From contig JBGAVD010000007.1 of assembly GCA_044228285.1 (NCBI GenBank), positions 124,001 through 188,000 of the forward strand: a DNA stretch of 64,000 nucleotides, given 5' to 3'. The notes beneath the pieces are model-generated. The model searched no databases, was not told the origin of the DNA, and saw nothing but the letters and a program-made list of their open reading frames with translations. A program made the position numbers and the translations under genes. Position 1 is the stretch's first letter; every line of letters starts with the position of its first letter. This DNA comes from JBBATK01 sp044228285 (lineage in GTDB: Bacteria; Bacteroidota; Ignavibacteria; Kapaibacteriales; NICIL-2). Below, piece by piece: positions 45,749-55,306 of this stretch.

Positions 45749-48079
45749 TCACCGCGACACCACAAGCGAAATCGTCTCCATTCTTTGCCCATATGACGCA
45801 ACAAGGTAATACACTCCGTTCGCCCATGAAGAAGTTGTGACATCGATCGCATCCATTGAACTCACCTTCCAAGTCCACATCACACCACCGAGGACGTTAT
45901 AGATGCTGTAGCTACTTGGTGGAGTGATCACTGGTTGAATACAGATGCTATTTGCGTGCGAGCGGACTTGAATGTGAGAACCACGAGCGCCATCGATCTC
46001 AGGCACATAACTGTCAGGTGCAGCAACTACACTAACCGGAGACGAGCAATTTTTCCACGAGCAGAGTACATCGCCACTCGGCGAGAGGAGGTGATGAGCA
46101 CATGCAAATCCAGTATTACTTGACCCACCACTAGAACTTGTTGAATGAACTACCTTGGAAAAGTGTGTATCGAAAATGTCGAAATACACTGCATGTGCCG
46201 CATACAAGGTTTGTATCCTATCAATCAGTAACATTCGTCCATTACTTGATAAACCAACATTGCAATAATACCCGTATTTGTTTTCATGTGTGAAATAGGT
46301 GCACCTCCATTTTCCGTCTTTGGTAGCAAATACCTGGATCATGGCAAGACTATCGTTATGTGAAGATGCTACGCATGCTACCGTTGAAGCGTCCCGCGAA
46401 AGGGCCGAAGGAGGGTAGACTTTATACTGTGGATCGATCGACTCCAGCTCCACGGTATCGACAGACATGCTCTTCGGGTGGACTCGATACAGTCGTCCGC
46501 GTTTACTGGTACAAACAAGCACCGAATCACCCGCACTATACTGGAGCTGCAAGATTCTGTCATGACCCCCGATTATAAATGAAGCGAGATGGGATCCTGC
46601 GACAACACTATACAACCGGAGCGAATCATTGTCAGCAAGGGCAAACACCCCATCTGAGTTGTTCACGCTTATAACAGGCAAACCACTGATGGAGGGAATC
46701 GCAAGCGTTCTTAAGAGTGCTCCATTGCTCGTAGAATAGACTCGCGTCGAGTCGATTCCTATACACAGGAATTCAGTACCTGAGCTACAAAACACTCCAG
46801 TATCTCGAATTCTGCACTGCACTCGACCACTCTTTGCATCAACAATCTTCGTTAACGAATAGTTTTCTCGGAATGCCATAGTCGTCTCTCCAGGAGAAAA
46901 TTCAACGGCTAGTGGATTGGGCAGAACTGAATCAGCAGTGCTATTATAAAGCTCGTCGCATTGCTCATCGAGGATGCGAAACCAGGAGTCTTTCCATGCT
47001 GGGATTGAAGGCATCTCATCAGATTCACAATCAGTGAAGATTCGTGAATATGCGCTATTGTAACTGAAGGTGCAAAGAGTGCGATTCTTCGGCATACAGA
47101 CTATGTCAGTAGCTACTGGTGTCAGATTATAAATAGGATGTCCATCGTGTAAGGAGTAAAACTGAAACGAGTCTGCTCTATAACAGAACATACTATCATT
47201 CAGTATAGTAATCTCAGCACACGAACTGTAGTTGCTATACGGGTATCCAGAAGATGAGTACAATTGGGTACTCCACACGACGTAATTCGTCGCTAAATCG
47301 AGGAGAACTATGCTATCCTTCGTGTTTGAATAGATCACATGCTTGCCATCGCTGCAGCAAGACAATGCTTGACTAATGGGCAAAAATGTGCCGACGGTTC
47401 TGCGCGTCAATATGTTGATAACATCAACGGAGTCGGCTTGCATTCGCTTTACGCAACTAAACACAGTTGAACCAGCATCAGTAGGCATATAGACAGAATC
47501 GAGGGCCTGAACATCCCAGGTACTATCTCGTCGTTGGATCACCACGCACCGTTTTCTGTATTGCAAAGAATCCTTTAGCACCTGTGTCATAGTTCTAGGA
47601 CGTACGATGAATCCATGACGAGTTGTGTCAAACCACACGACTGGGATTCCGTGAAAACACATATCTTCAAGAACCGTCGCCAGCCAATTCTGCGGATCAT
47701 TTACGAGCAGCTTTTGCTTGAATTGTAGACTCGTTGCCGAATACTCTACAACTGAGTCACGCGAAATGAAGAATACAGAGGATGAGTTAGGGGCAAAACA
47801 AGGAAGTAGCGGCGGCACAAAACTAACGGGATAATACTTCAACTCCTTTGAAGCCAATAGTGTTGGAGGAATCACTGTTGTGTAAACAGCAAGTCCTTGC
47901 TGACCTGAAAAACACATCAACGTTGAATCCGGACTAATCGCACAGAGTGGACCGACTCCTCCATTATTACCAGATCCAGTCCATCCGCTTCGCGCAAGAC
48001 CACAAAACGTAGTGACGCAAAGCGTCAACGAGAAAATGAGCACGATTCTCGAAATCCAGAATGAACCGTCAGATTTCAT
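45749..48079 (-). CDS. secreted propeller-like protein with probable T9SS C terminus
   Basis: 776 residues. Signal peptide in the first ~32 residues (IVLIFSLTLCVTTFCGLA). The body contains propeller-like strands (SPDSTLMCFSGQQGLAVY, NGRMLLIDRIQTLYAAHAV). The final ~75 residues (IQPVITPPSSYSIYNVLGG ... WANGVYYLVASYGQRM) resemble a type A sorting domain, with less typical initial residues than the other cargo in this window. It is similar in architecture to the 24588-27155 protein. Surface or released protein; ligand unknown. Confidence 0.8.
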   Translation of the reverse strand: MKSDGSFWISRIVLIFSLTLCVTTFCGLARSGWTGSGNNGGVGPLCAISPDSTLMCFSGQQGLAVYTTVIPPTLLASKELKYYPVSFVPPLLPCFAPNSSSVFFISRDSVVEYSATSLQFKQKLLVNDPQNWLATVLEDMCFHGIPVVWFDTTRHGFIVRPRTMTQVLKDSLQYRKRCVVIQRRDSTWDVQALDSVYMPTDAGSTVFSCVKRMQADSVDVINILTRRTVGTFLPISQALSCCSDGKHVIYSNTKDSIVLLDLATNYVVWSTQLYSSSGYPYSNYSSCAEITILNDSMFCYRADSFQFYSLHDGHPIYNLTPVATDIVCMPKNRTLCTFSYNSAYSRIFTDCESDEMPSIPAWKDSWFRILDEQCDELYNSTADSVLPNPLAVEFSPGETTMAFRENYSLTKIVDAKSGRVQCRIRDTGVFCSSGTEFLCIGIDSTRVYSTSNGALLRTLAIPSISGLPVISVNNSDGVFALADNDSLRLYSVVAGSHLASFIIGGHDRILQLQYSAGDSVLVCTSKRGRLYRVHPKSMSVDTVELESIDPQYKVYPPSALSRDASTVACVASSHNDSLAMIQVFATKDGKWRCTYFTHENKYGYYCNVGLSSNGRMLLIDRIQTLYAAHAVYFDIFDTHFSKVVHSTSSSGGSSNTGFACAHHLLSPSGDVLCSWKNCSSPVSVVAAPDSYVPEIDGARGSHIQVRSHANSICIQPVITPPSSYSIYNVLGGVMWTWKVSSMDAIDVTTSSWANGVYYLVASYGQRMETISLVVSR

Positions 48080-48129
48080 AGTGACTCCAACATATAATGC
48101 AAAGACATTGATTCGATTTCTGCAACAAT

Positions 48130-49460
48130 AGAAGAGATCAGTAGTGTCCTAAACATTTGCGTGCAAAATGGCTGAAACCGTTGATACCACTAGCCTGCAG
48201 GGTAGCAAAAGTGCGCCGTGATTTGAATTGAAAAGCTAGTTTCGGGCCTTTGCGAGGCTCGCATGAACCGCGGAAAGTTCGTTTTTACTCAAATTAGCGC
48301 ACTTCTGCCACAACGCACCTTTAGACGCTATGTGGAAAAGTATGATGGTGACAAGCATATCAAGCACTTCAGCTGTTGGCATCAGATGTTGTGCATGATC
48401 TTCGGTCAATTGAGTGGGCGTGAGAGCCTCCGCGATTTAACAACGTGTCTCAGTGCTCACAACTTCAAATTCTATCAGCTTGGTCTCGGCAAAAGTGTTT
48501 CGCGTTCAAACTTAGCTTACGCAAATGAGAATCGCGATTACAGGATGTTCGAAGACTTTGCATATGCTCTTGTCGAATACGCTCGCCGAATGCATGTGCC
48601 GGATCCGGAAGTGTGCGTCGGTCTGCCTAAGACTCGTCTCTATTCATTCGACTCAACAGTGGTGGATCTTTGTCTTGAAGTATTTTGTTGGGCCACGTTT
48701 CGGCAAACAAAAGCAGCTATTAAAGTTCACACGTTGTTTGACGTTCGAGCGACTCTACCTGCTTTCATTTATGTGACCGAAGGCTCTGTGCATGACGTTA
48801 AAGCGCTTGATGTTTTAGCAATCGAAGCTGACGCGTTCTACATAATGGACCGTGCATACGTAGACTACAAGCGGCTTTGGAGGATTGCGGACAATCGAGC
48901 ATGGTTCGTTGTACGCGCCAAGAGCAACATGAGATATAAGCGCATCGATTCTGATACAGTAGACCGTAAGCGCTCAATTGTATGCGATCAAGTTATTGTG
49001 CTGAGTTCCGCTCTTGCCAAAACTGCGTACCCAGGCGAACTGCGTCGAGTAAAGTGCTACGATGAAGAAAACGATCTGTTATTGGTCTTCTTGACAAACA
49101 ACTTCGACATTACAGCGGAGCAAGTTGCTCTACTGTATAAACACAGATGGAGCGTCGAAACATTCTTCAAATGGGTCAAGCAACATCTGCGCGTTCTGTC
49201 CTTCTGGGGGACGACTCAAAACGCAGTAAAGACCCAAGTCTATATTGCCATGATCACGTTTATCTTGATCAGCATCGTTAAATCAACACTAAAATCGGAA
49301 TTGAGCTTGAACGATATATTGCAAGTTGTTAGTGTGTCGTTACTCGACAAAACACCGCTGGAAATCCTGCTTAAAGATTACAGCGGCATGGAAAACACTG
49401 GAAATCTGCAAATCTAGCTAGATTTCGCGGAAAACATTTAGGACACTACTGAGAAGAGAT
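48130..49460 (+). mobile_element. IS4-family insertion sequence, copy A, with 9-bp target duplication
   Basis: The element spans 48139-49451 (1313 bp). Terminal inverted repeats begin CAGTAGTGTCCTAAA at both ends (15 bp perfect). The flanking direct repeat AGAAGAGAT (48130-48138 and 49452-49460) is a 9-bp target duplication, as IS4 members make. It appears identical in sequence to the copy at 61272-62584. Confidence 0.97.
48263..49417 (+). CDS. IS4-family DDE transposase with DUF4372 N-terminal domain, copy A
   Basis: 384 residues. The N-terminal DUF4372 domain (about 1-75) is followed by a DDE transposase core: Asp130 in SFDSTVVDL, Asp196 in YIMDRAYVDY, and Glu299 in the IS4 signature Y-(2)-R-(3)-E-(6)-K (Tyr292, Arg295, Glu299, Lys306). 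The catalytic triad is intact, so the element is probably active. The protein is identical to the copy at 61396-62550. Confidence 0.97.
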   Translation: MNRGKFVFTQISALLPQRTFRRYVEKYDGDKHIKHFSCWHQMLCMIFGQLSGRESLRDLTTCLSAHNFKFYQLGLGKSVSRSNLAYANENRDYRMFEDFAYALVEYARRMHVPDPEVCVGLPKTRLYSFDSTVVDLCLEVFCWATFRQTKAAIKVHTLFDVRATLPAFIYVTEGSVHDVKALDVLAIEADAFYIMDRAYVDYKRLWRIADNRAWFVVRAKSNMRYKRIDSDTVDRKRSIVCDQVIVLSSALAKTAYPGELRRVKCYDEENDLLLVFLTNNFDITAEQVALLYKHRWSVETFFKWVKQHLRVLSFWGTTQNAVKTQVYIAMITFILISIVKSTLKSELSLNDILQVVSVSLLDKTPLEILLKDYSGMENTGNLQI

Positions 49461-49809
49461 AGTGTGATCTGATGCTAAACAATTTAGGGATCCTCTGATT
49501 AACCGTTAAGATAAATGCGCGATTTCTGCAATAGTTCAGCGCTTTTTGAGGCTTTTGTGGAAACGCCAGGCCGAGCGACACACTCACGTTCATCACGAAT
49601 GTGCAAAATCCTTCTGAAAAATGCTACTCTTGTCCGGCGAAGGTGCGTCAAGTGGACCGGCGCGTACAGACTAGCCACGTTACTAAATGCGAAAACGAAG
49701 GGCCGCCTGCCGCGGAATTGGTAGGCCAAATTGAGCGGATTGTCTATGCATGTGTCTTAACTTCGTGTATTTCGAAAACGCGCATGGTCTCTTTTAAATA
49801 GGAGCGACA
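49461..49809. other. intergenic region with dispersed repeat
   Basis: 349 bp carrying GGATCCTCTGATTAAC at about 49490 and a module 1 + module 4 repeat (49562-49748). No gene supported. Confidence 0.5.
49562..49748 (+). repeat. dispersed intergenic repeat, modules 1 and 4 joined
   Basis: Module 1: GCGACACACTCACGTTCATC, ACGAATGTGC, CCTTCTGAAAAATG, CTCTTGTCCGGCGAAGGTGC, GTGGACCGGCGCG. Module 4 follows at 49690 (ACGAAGGGCCGCCTGCCGCG, TTGAGCGGATTGTCTAT), with modules 2 and 3 absent. CACGTTC-ATCAC-GAATGTG can form a hairpin. Confidence 0.65.
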
Positions 49810-50382
49810 TTGAAACGTATTGCAAAGTTGAAGATGATTCAAAGTATGTGGACTTCGGTTCGACTTCACGCAGACGACAACTGGACAGCAGCAGCTAACA
49901 ACCTGGAAGAGACTATCACAAAGAACACGAACGGGCGTGTACAGTTCCACAAATATGCGCTTCGCGCAACCCCTCTCTTTGATGCCTTTGGCAAAAAGGG
50001 GAATTTGGACGAAATCGAATTCCTAGCTCATGTGTTTGGACACATTGACTTGGCTGATTATCGACACGACTTACAAATTGAAACTGCAGCTACCATGTTT
50101 ACGGTTATGCTAACATGCGGAGACATTTACGACTTGGCCGGACACCTAGCAAGAACATTGGCGCAGTCTTTATCATTTGATCACTTTGCACCAGGTCTTG
50201 CTTGGCCGCTAGCCTTGGATTTCGTTGCTACTGAACTAGAGAACAGATTCGATGACTTTGTGTATTATCAATTTAAAGTTGACGGTGCGCGTTGGTTCGA
50301 CAATGGCTGGATTGACTCAATTCTACTTTTTGACAAGCTAAAATATGAGATTAGAATAATTGACTTTAAGTCGCTCGATTGA
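49810..50382 (+). CDS. hypothetical protein between two insertion sequences
   Basis: 190 residues starting TTG/ATG near 49810, soluble and with no signal peptide. Mixed helical composition (DLAGHLARTLAQSLSFDHF, LAWPLALDFVATELENRF). No family was recognised. It is one of the few plus-strand genes in this stretch, with IS copies on both sides, and could be passenger DNA or part of an accessory island. Confidence 0.55.
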   Translation: MKRIAKLKMIQSMWTSVRLHADDNWTAAANNLEETITKNTNGRVQFHKYALRATPLFDAFGKKGNLDEIEFLAHVFGHIDLADYRHDLQIETAATMFTVMLTCGDIYDLAGHLARTLAQSLSFDHFAPGLAWPLALDFVATELENRFDDFVYYQFKVDGARWFDNGWIDSILLFDKLKYEIRIIDFKSLD

Positions 50383-50428
50383 AGCTATAACTAGTGAAAT
50401 ATTGTAGAGGCTGGACTTAAGCGGAATA

Positions 50429-51759
50429 AGAGGAGATCAGTAGTGTCCGGTTAACTTAGGTACAAAATCATTGCATCCATTGGTACGACTAGCCTACAGG
50501 GCAGCGAAAGTGCGCCGTGATTTGAATTCAGATCGTAGATTTTGGGCTTTTCGGGATCTCTATGAATCGCGGAAAGTTCGTTTTTGCTCAGATTTGCTCG
50601 TTTTTGCCCCAACGTACTTTCCGTAGATATGTGGAAAAGTACGGTGGCGATAAGCGAGTTAAACACTTTAGCTGTTGGCAACAAATGTTGTGCATGATGT
50701 TTGGTCAACTTAGCGGTAGAGAGAGTTTGCGAGACTTAATTACTTGTCTCTCTGCTCATAGCACAAAGTCGTATCAGCTAGGCTTCGGTAAAGGAGCAAC
50801 TCGTTCTAATCTTGCTTCAGCGAATGAGACGCGTGACTATAGGATCTACGAAGACTTCGCATATTCTTTGGTTGAGGTAGCCAGGAAACTACATGTTCCT
50901 GATCCGGAGTTCAACCTCAATCTTAAAGGTGCGCGGCTTTATGCATTTGACTCAACGATTGTTGACTTGTGCTTAAACGTATTCTGGTGGGCAACGTTTC
51001 GGAAGACGAAGGCGGCAGTAAAACTACACACTCTTTTTGATGTCCGTACGGCAGTACCAGCATTTATTCACGTAACAGAGGGAGCTGTACACGACGTTAG
51101 AGCGCTCGATCAACTCGCGATTGAACGTGGTGCGTACTACATTCTCGATCGCGGATACGTAGATTACAAGCGGCTTTGGCGAATCAACGACAAACGCGCT
51201 TGGTTTGTAGTTCGAGCAAAAGACAATATGCGCTATCGACGTATAGACTCAGACGAAGTCAACCGCAGCAGCTCAATAATTTGCGATCAGATGATTGCAC
51301 TTACGTCGCAGAAGTCAAAGAACGACTATCCAAGTGAACTACGACGAGTGAAGTACTATGACAGCGAGCACGATCTTCTGTTAGTCTTCATGACAAACAA
51401 CTTCGACATAACAGCTCAAGAAGTGGCTCTGCTGTACAAGCATCGTTGGAGCGTTGAGATCTTCTTTAAATGGGTCAAACAACATCTAAGAGTTCTATCG
51501 TTTTGGGGTACATCCGAGAATGCTGTGAAGTCTCAAGTGTACATTGCAATGATCACATTTTTGTTGATAACGATAATAAGATCACGTTTAAAGATAGAGT
51601 TGAGTCCGAATGAGATGCTGCAAGTACTAAGCGTATCTCTGTTGGATAAAACACCTCTAGAAGTATTGTTGAAAGATTACAGATTAGACGAAAACGGCGA
51701 AAACAGCCAAATGCAGCTTGTTTTCGACGAAAGTTAACCGGACACTACTGAGAGGAGAT
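50429..51759 (+). mobile_element. IS4-family insertion sequence, divergent copy B, with 9-bp target duplication
   Basis: The element spans 50438-51750 (1313 bp, the same length as the other copies). The inverted repeats begin CAGTAGTGTCCGGTTAACTT, 20 bp perfect, differing from copy A after position 11. The flanking duplication is AGAGGAGAT (50429-50437, 51751-51759). It is a related but distinct IS species. Confidence 0.97.
50562..51737 (+). CDS. IS4-family DDE transposase with DUF4372 domain, copy B
   Basis: 391 residues, clearly homologous to copy A but diverged throughout, so the insertions are separate lineages. Asp130 (YAFDSTIVDL), Asp196 (YILDRGYVDY) and the YKHRWSVEIFFKWVK signature with Glu299 are present, making it apparently intact. 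Its C terminus is seven residues longer. Confidence 0.95.
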   Translation: MNRGKFVFAQICSFLPQRTFRRYVEKYGGDKRVKHFSCWQQMLCMMFGQLSGRESLRDLITCLSAHSTKSYQLGFGKGATRSNLASANETRDYRIYEDFAYSLVEVARKLHVPDPEFNLNLKGARLYAFDSTIVDLCLNVFWWATFRKTKAAVKLHTLFDVRTAVPAFIHVTEGAVHDVRALDQLAIERGAYYILDRGYVDYKRLWRINDKRAWFVVRAKDNMRYRRIDSDEVNRSSSIICDQMIALTSQKSKNDYPSELRRVKYYDSEHDLLLVFMTNNFDITAQEVALLYKHRWSVEIFFKWVKQHLRVLSFWGTSENAVKSQVYIAMITFLLITIIRSRLKIELSPNEMLQVLSVSLLDKTPLEVLLKDYRLDENGENSQMQLVFDES

Positions 51760-53050
51760 GAAATCAATGTAAAAGGCCGCACTCTGTACTCGATAGTTCC
51801 AATAACCTGATCTTGTGAGTATGAAGCCTAAAGTAAGAGGTGTTACGAACTATCGCGACTTTGTCTCTGGAAAATCCACGTCAACTGATCCAACAAATCC
51901 TCAACGTGCAGTTACGTGTATCTGAATACTCTAGCATCTCTAGCAAACGGACATTCATGATGCGACTTCCGAGCCGTCATTTCACCCTAACATTATTGCA
52001 CTGAAATTTCACTAATAAAAATGTGAATGACTTCCGAGCTAAGAGTGTTATATCGCCTGTTCGCGTATAGTGAGGTTGGAGGTTGCAATGGAAAAGCCGA
52101 AAGGCTCCGATGCTGTAGCAGCTATAGATATTTACGCTTAGACACTTGCAGAGGACGCTTGATTGGGCAGGAACGGGTTGGAACTATACCATGGACCCTC
52201 TGATAACTGATCAGCGGACATTTGAGTCAAAATCGCCCCATGAAATAGCTCAAAATCCATCACATCTTTCGTCCCTCCGAAACACAACAAAGCCTCGTTA
52301 GTATTGAACTTACGCGGCTTGCATTTTGCTCATATCTGAGCTTTTTTGTGCTCCGACTCACAGACTTGAACTGTGGACCCTCTGATTAACAGTAACTCAA
52401 CTATGTCAATTTCTGGCGAATATGAGGGCTTTTTGACATGATTGCACCGAGATTGTACTGAAAGTAAATCTGGCTATCTGAATGGAAAATCCCAACTCCT
52501 TGCCTAACCCAATCCCTTACACAATGTTCTATCACCTGTTTCGCGCGACTTTTCGGCTCTGACGCCGAGTCCTACCATAATCATAATAGGTAACCACTAA
52601 AATGAATTAGCCACGACACTGAGTGAGGAAACGACGTGCTGCTCGTCCCAGAACTACGGGACTGCGACACGAGAATTGTCTACTTGCAAGCTCTGAGCCA
52701 TTTCTGGTATCTAGTAAAAGATTGATCCCAGTAACATGGTAGACGAGGTTGTAAAACCGTGCCGATTGACACACTCGCGTTCAGCGGAAATGCGCGAATA
52801 CTCGCCGACAGCTGATACTCTTGCCCAGCAGTGGTACCGCTCGTGAACCAACGCGACCGGCACAGGGCATACAGAGATAGAAGTTGATAGATTGCTCACG
52901 GCAGAAGTCGATTAGTCGGCTGCTGCCGTAGCAATTTCAACCCATAAATACGTATAATAGCTCATTAACTTGCCCTGTGTTTACGCGATCTTTTTAATCA
53001 TAGATCAGTCGGTCTATAATTAACACTAGAGGCACAATTAATGAAATAGA
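51760..53050. other. 1.3 kb gene-poor region with degenerate repeats
   Basis: No gene supported. It contains two GGACCCTCTGAT direct repeats (about 52193 and 52375; a related GGATCCTCTGATTAAC occurs at 49490) that could be ends of a decayed element, and repeat modules 2, 4 and 1 (52440-52861). A weak second module 2-like stretch lies at about 51990-52065. Confidence 0.5.
52440..52861 (+). repeat. dispersed intergenic repeat, modules 2, 4 and 1
   Basis: Module 2 at 52440-52506 (GATTGCACCGAGATTGTACT, GAAAGTAAAT, GGAAAATCC) matches 40134-40199 closely. Module 4 is at 52626-52687 (GGAAACGACGTGCTGCTCGT, GAGAATTGTCTA). Module 1 is at 52755-52861 (GATTGACACACTCGCGTTC, GATACTCTTGCCCAGC). Confidence 0.6.
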
Positions 53051-53263
53051 TCAAACAGACACACCTACAGAAACAGAGACCTCAACGCCCTCTGCTTCTT
53101 TAGCTATCTTGCTCGGAACCTTACTTAAGCTAGAATTCAAAAGGGCTCCAACCACTTCATTTGAAAGGTACAAGCGTCCACTTGTATCATCTACAGTAAA
53201 GTCCGCGGACTTTAACTTTGCCTTAGCTGATTTCAGCACAGGCTCTGACTTTGTTTTTGCCAT
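53051..53263 (-). CDS. putative RiPP precursor peptide with Val/Ser/Gly core
   Basis: The ATG at 53263 gives 70 residues; the track to 53311 adds an unlikely hydrophobic extension. Residues 1-57 form a polar leader rich in Lys, Ser and Ala. The C-terminal tail (about 58-70) reads EGVEVSVSVGVSV, an alternating beta-branched/small pattern that is unusual for a normal protein end but typical of a modified core peptide. It lies 66 bp downstream of a B12-type radical SAM gene on the same strand. Valine-rich cores are known substrates of such C-methyltransferases. No protease or exporter was seen nearby. The function is inferred from context and composition. Confidence 0.7.
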   Translation of the reverse strand: MAKTKSEPVLKSAKAKLKSADFTVDDTSGRLYLSNEVVGALLNSSLSKVPSKIAKEAEGVEVSVSVGVSV

Positions 53264-53329
53264 AACGTGAAATAGGATATTTATTAAATGAGTCGTAATA
53301 ATTAATATCAATCATTCTAGCGACTCAAT

Positions 53330-55261
53330 CTAGATGAGTGTATATTTTTTAACCTGGCCCTCGCTGGTAATAGCTTCACCTATGCGCTTCACATCAATGA
53401 ACAAATCGCTCTTTAACGTGCCACTAATGGCTAAGCTCAAAATATGCGAATCATAGTGAAGAAGAAGTCGATATCTAATCATCTTCTGTATTTTTTTCTC
53501 AATAAGCCGTCTTTCATATTTATTAAGCAACACATACAGGTGTTCAACTTTTTTAGCCTCATCACATGCAGCATGTATATCAGAACTAAGCTCATCAAGT
53601 AAAAATACCCTTATTTTACTTCGGCGTCCGTCAATAACAACATGTTGCAAGTTGTCACAGTAGTATATCATAAAGGATGTTTTCGACGCGCGTCTCCACT
53701 TATTAACTGCGACATTAATCGACCTCTTGTAGCCTACATCAACAACCTCATTCAAATAGTCATATGTGAAGTAGTACGCCATATTCTCAATTGCTTGGGC
53801 GTCAAATGGATAAATATATTTATAAGAAGGATACGCTCGAACATTCTTAAATCCATGCTTTTCAGGATCAACATAGTTAGGGCTAAACCTGTCCAATCTG
53901 ATATTAGCTGCACCATTCGGCGGATCATAATGACTCAGCATACCTAACATCTTGGAAGCTTCAACATGTTCGCGGGGGCTATCTTCCGCAAATCCACACA
54001 AAACATTCCAAACGACTTTAATCCCAATTTCTCTTGACCACTTTAGCAGCTGGATATTTTGAATCGGCCTCACGCCCTTTTTCATGGCTTTTAGGGACGA
54101 TGTGCAAAAACTCTCTATCCCAGGCTGAATCATCGTTATTCCAGCATCCTTGAGCATAATCAGTTGGGTCTTGGTCAAATTAGCCTTAACCTCATAAAAG
54201 AGCTCATACTTGTGTCGTCTGCGTACTGACGCAAGAGATTTGATAAAATCGTCAAAATACTTATAATCCAAAATATTATCAGTTACCGATATTGGCACAT
54301 TGGGATACATTTGTAGGATGGTAGTGAATTCTTGCAATGCTCGCTGAGGGGATTTGCTTCTTTGTGTCATTGTCAAGCCGTTTAGACCGCAAAATGTGCA
54401 ATGATTCTTTGCTCCCCACCAACATCCTCGTGAGGTTTCGAAGGGGACTCGGCTAGCGATTTTTCCGTCGAGCGAGTATTGTACTAGCTGTTCAAAATAG
54501 CCACTATAATTTACAAAGGGTAGCTCATCCATCACTTGTAATTTACTGGAAGAGCTATAAGACGGGAATTCTGCGCCACACGCAACACTTTTAACAAGCT
54601 CAACAATTAAATGCTCGCCCTCACCGGAAATTACGTAATCAACCCACGGAAAACTCTCGAGCACTTGCCTACCCATTACGCCTTCGTTATTTGCTCCGCC
54701 AAAAACGATAACTACAGAAGGTAACAACTCTTTAACTCGCTTAGCGAGCAGCAATGATGACAGCTGCTGTTGAAACACTGAGGTAAAACCGATAATAGTT
54801 GGACGATATTGTACTATTTGTTCAAGGCACAAGTCAATAAATTTTTTTATCTGCAACTTTGCTTTAAGTAGATTATCAACAAAGCCCCTGTCCACTCTCT
54901 TCTTAGAGATCAAGTCCTTACTATGATTTTTGTCGTTTCCGAGTACTATATCATAAATAAATTGCGTGCTTGTATCTTCTCTCCCATATAACTCATCAGT
55001 GAATAGCCATTCACCAATCATATCGTGATTTGCAGGATGACCAGAAGATACTTTTGTGTACAATTCTGCACCGATAAGGGAAGCGAACAGAATATTAAAA
55101 TAATGCACTTTCACTTCAGTTTTTATGGTTGCTAGCGACGCTTGAAGTAGTGCTAGCGCAATCGAGGGCGATGATATTGGGCCGAAAGGCATGTTTATCA
55201 AGCTAACTCGAGGCATGGTCCCTCTTATTTCTGTACATTTGCGGTCATAGTTATCCATCAT
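53330..55261 (-). CDS. RiPP maturation B12-dependent radical SAM protein (C-methyltransferase type)
   Basis: 643 residues; Met16 (55216) is an alternative start. The N-terminal half is a cobalamin-binding-like Rossmann domain (about 140-230: PTIIGFTSVFQQQLS, VIVFGGANNEG, VDYVISGEGEHLIVEL). The radical SAM core follows, with Cys280, Cys288 and Cys291 in SRGCWWGAKNHCTFCGLNG. This is a CX7CX2C cluster motif characteristic of 'RiPP maturation radical SAM protein 1' enzymes, rather than the usual CX3CX2C. Further SAM-barrel features are PISVTDNILDYKYFDDF and VVWNVLCGFAEDSPREHVE. These enzymes methylate or otherwise modify unactivated carbons of peptides. The neighbouring precursor is the probable substrate. 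Confidence 0.85.
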   Translation of the reverse strand: MMDNYDRKCTEIRGTMPRVSLINMPFGPISSPSIALALLQASLATIKTEVKVHYFNILFASLIGAELYTKVSSGHPANHDMIGEWLFTDELYGREDTSTQFIYDIVLGNDKNHSKDLISKKRVDRGFVDNLLKAKLQIKKFIDLCLEQIVQYRPTIIGFTSVFQQQLSSLLLAKRVKELLPSVVIVFGGANNEGVMGRQVLESFPWVDYVISGEGEHLIVELVKSVACGAEFPSYSSSSKLQVMDELPFVNYSGYFEQLVQYSLDGKIASRVPFETSRGCWWGAKNHCTFCGLNGLTMTQRSKSPQRALQEFTTILQMYPNVPISVTDNILDYKYFDDFIKSLASVRRRHKYELFYEVKANLTKTQLIMLKDAGITMIQPGIESFCTSSLKAMKKGVRPIQNIQLLKWSREIGIKVVWNVLCGFAEDSPREHVEASKMLGMLSHYDPPNGAANIRLDRFSPNYVDPEKHGFKNVRAYPSYKYIYPFDAQAIENMAYYFTYDYLNEVVDVGYKRSINVAVNKWRRASKTSFMIYYCDNLQHVVIDGRRSKIRVFLLDELSSDIHAACDEAKKVEHLYVLLNKYERRLIEKKIQKMIRYRLLLHYDSHILSLAISGTLKSDLFIDVKRIGEAITSEGQVKKYTLI

Positions 55262-55306
55262 ATCGTTCTATCATTTTGTTTTTTCAGCGACATACTAATG
55301 AATATT

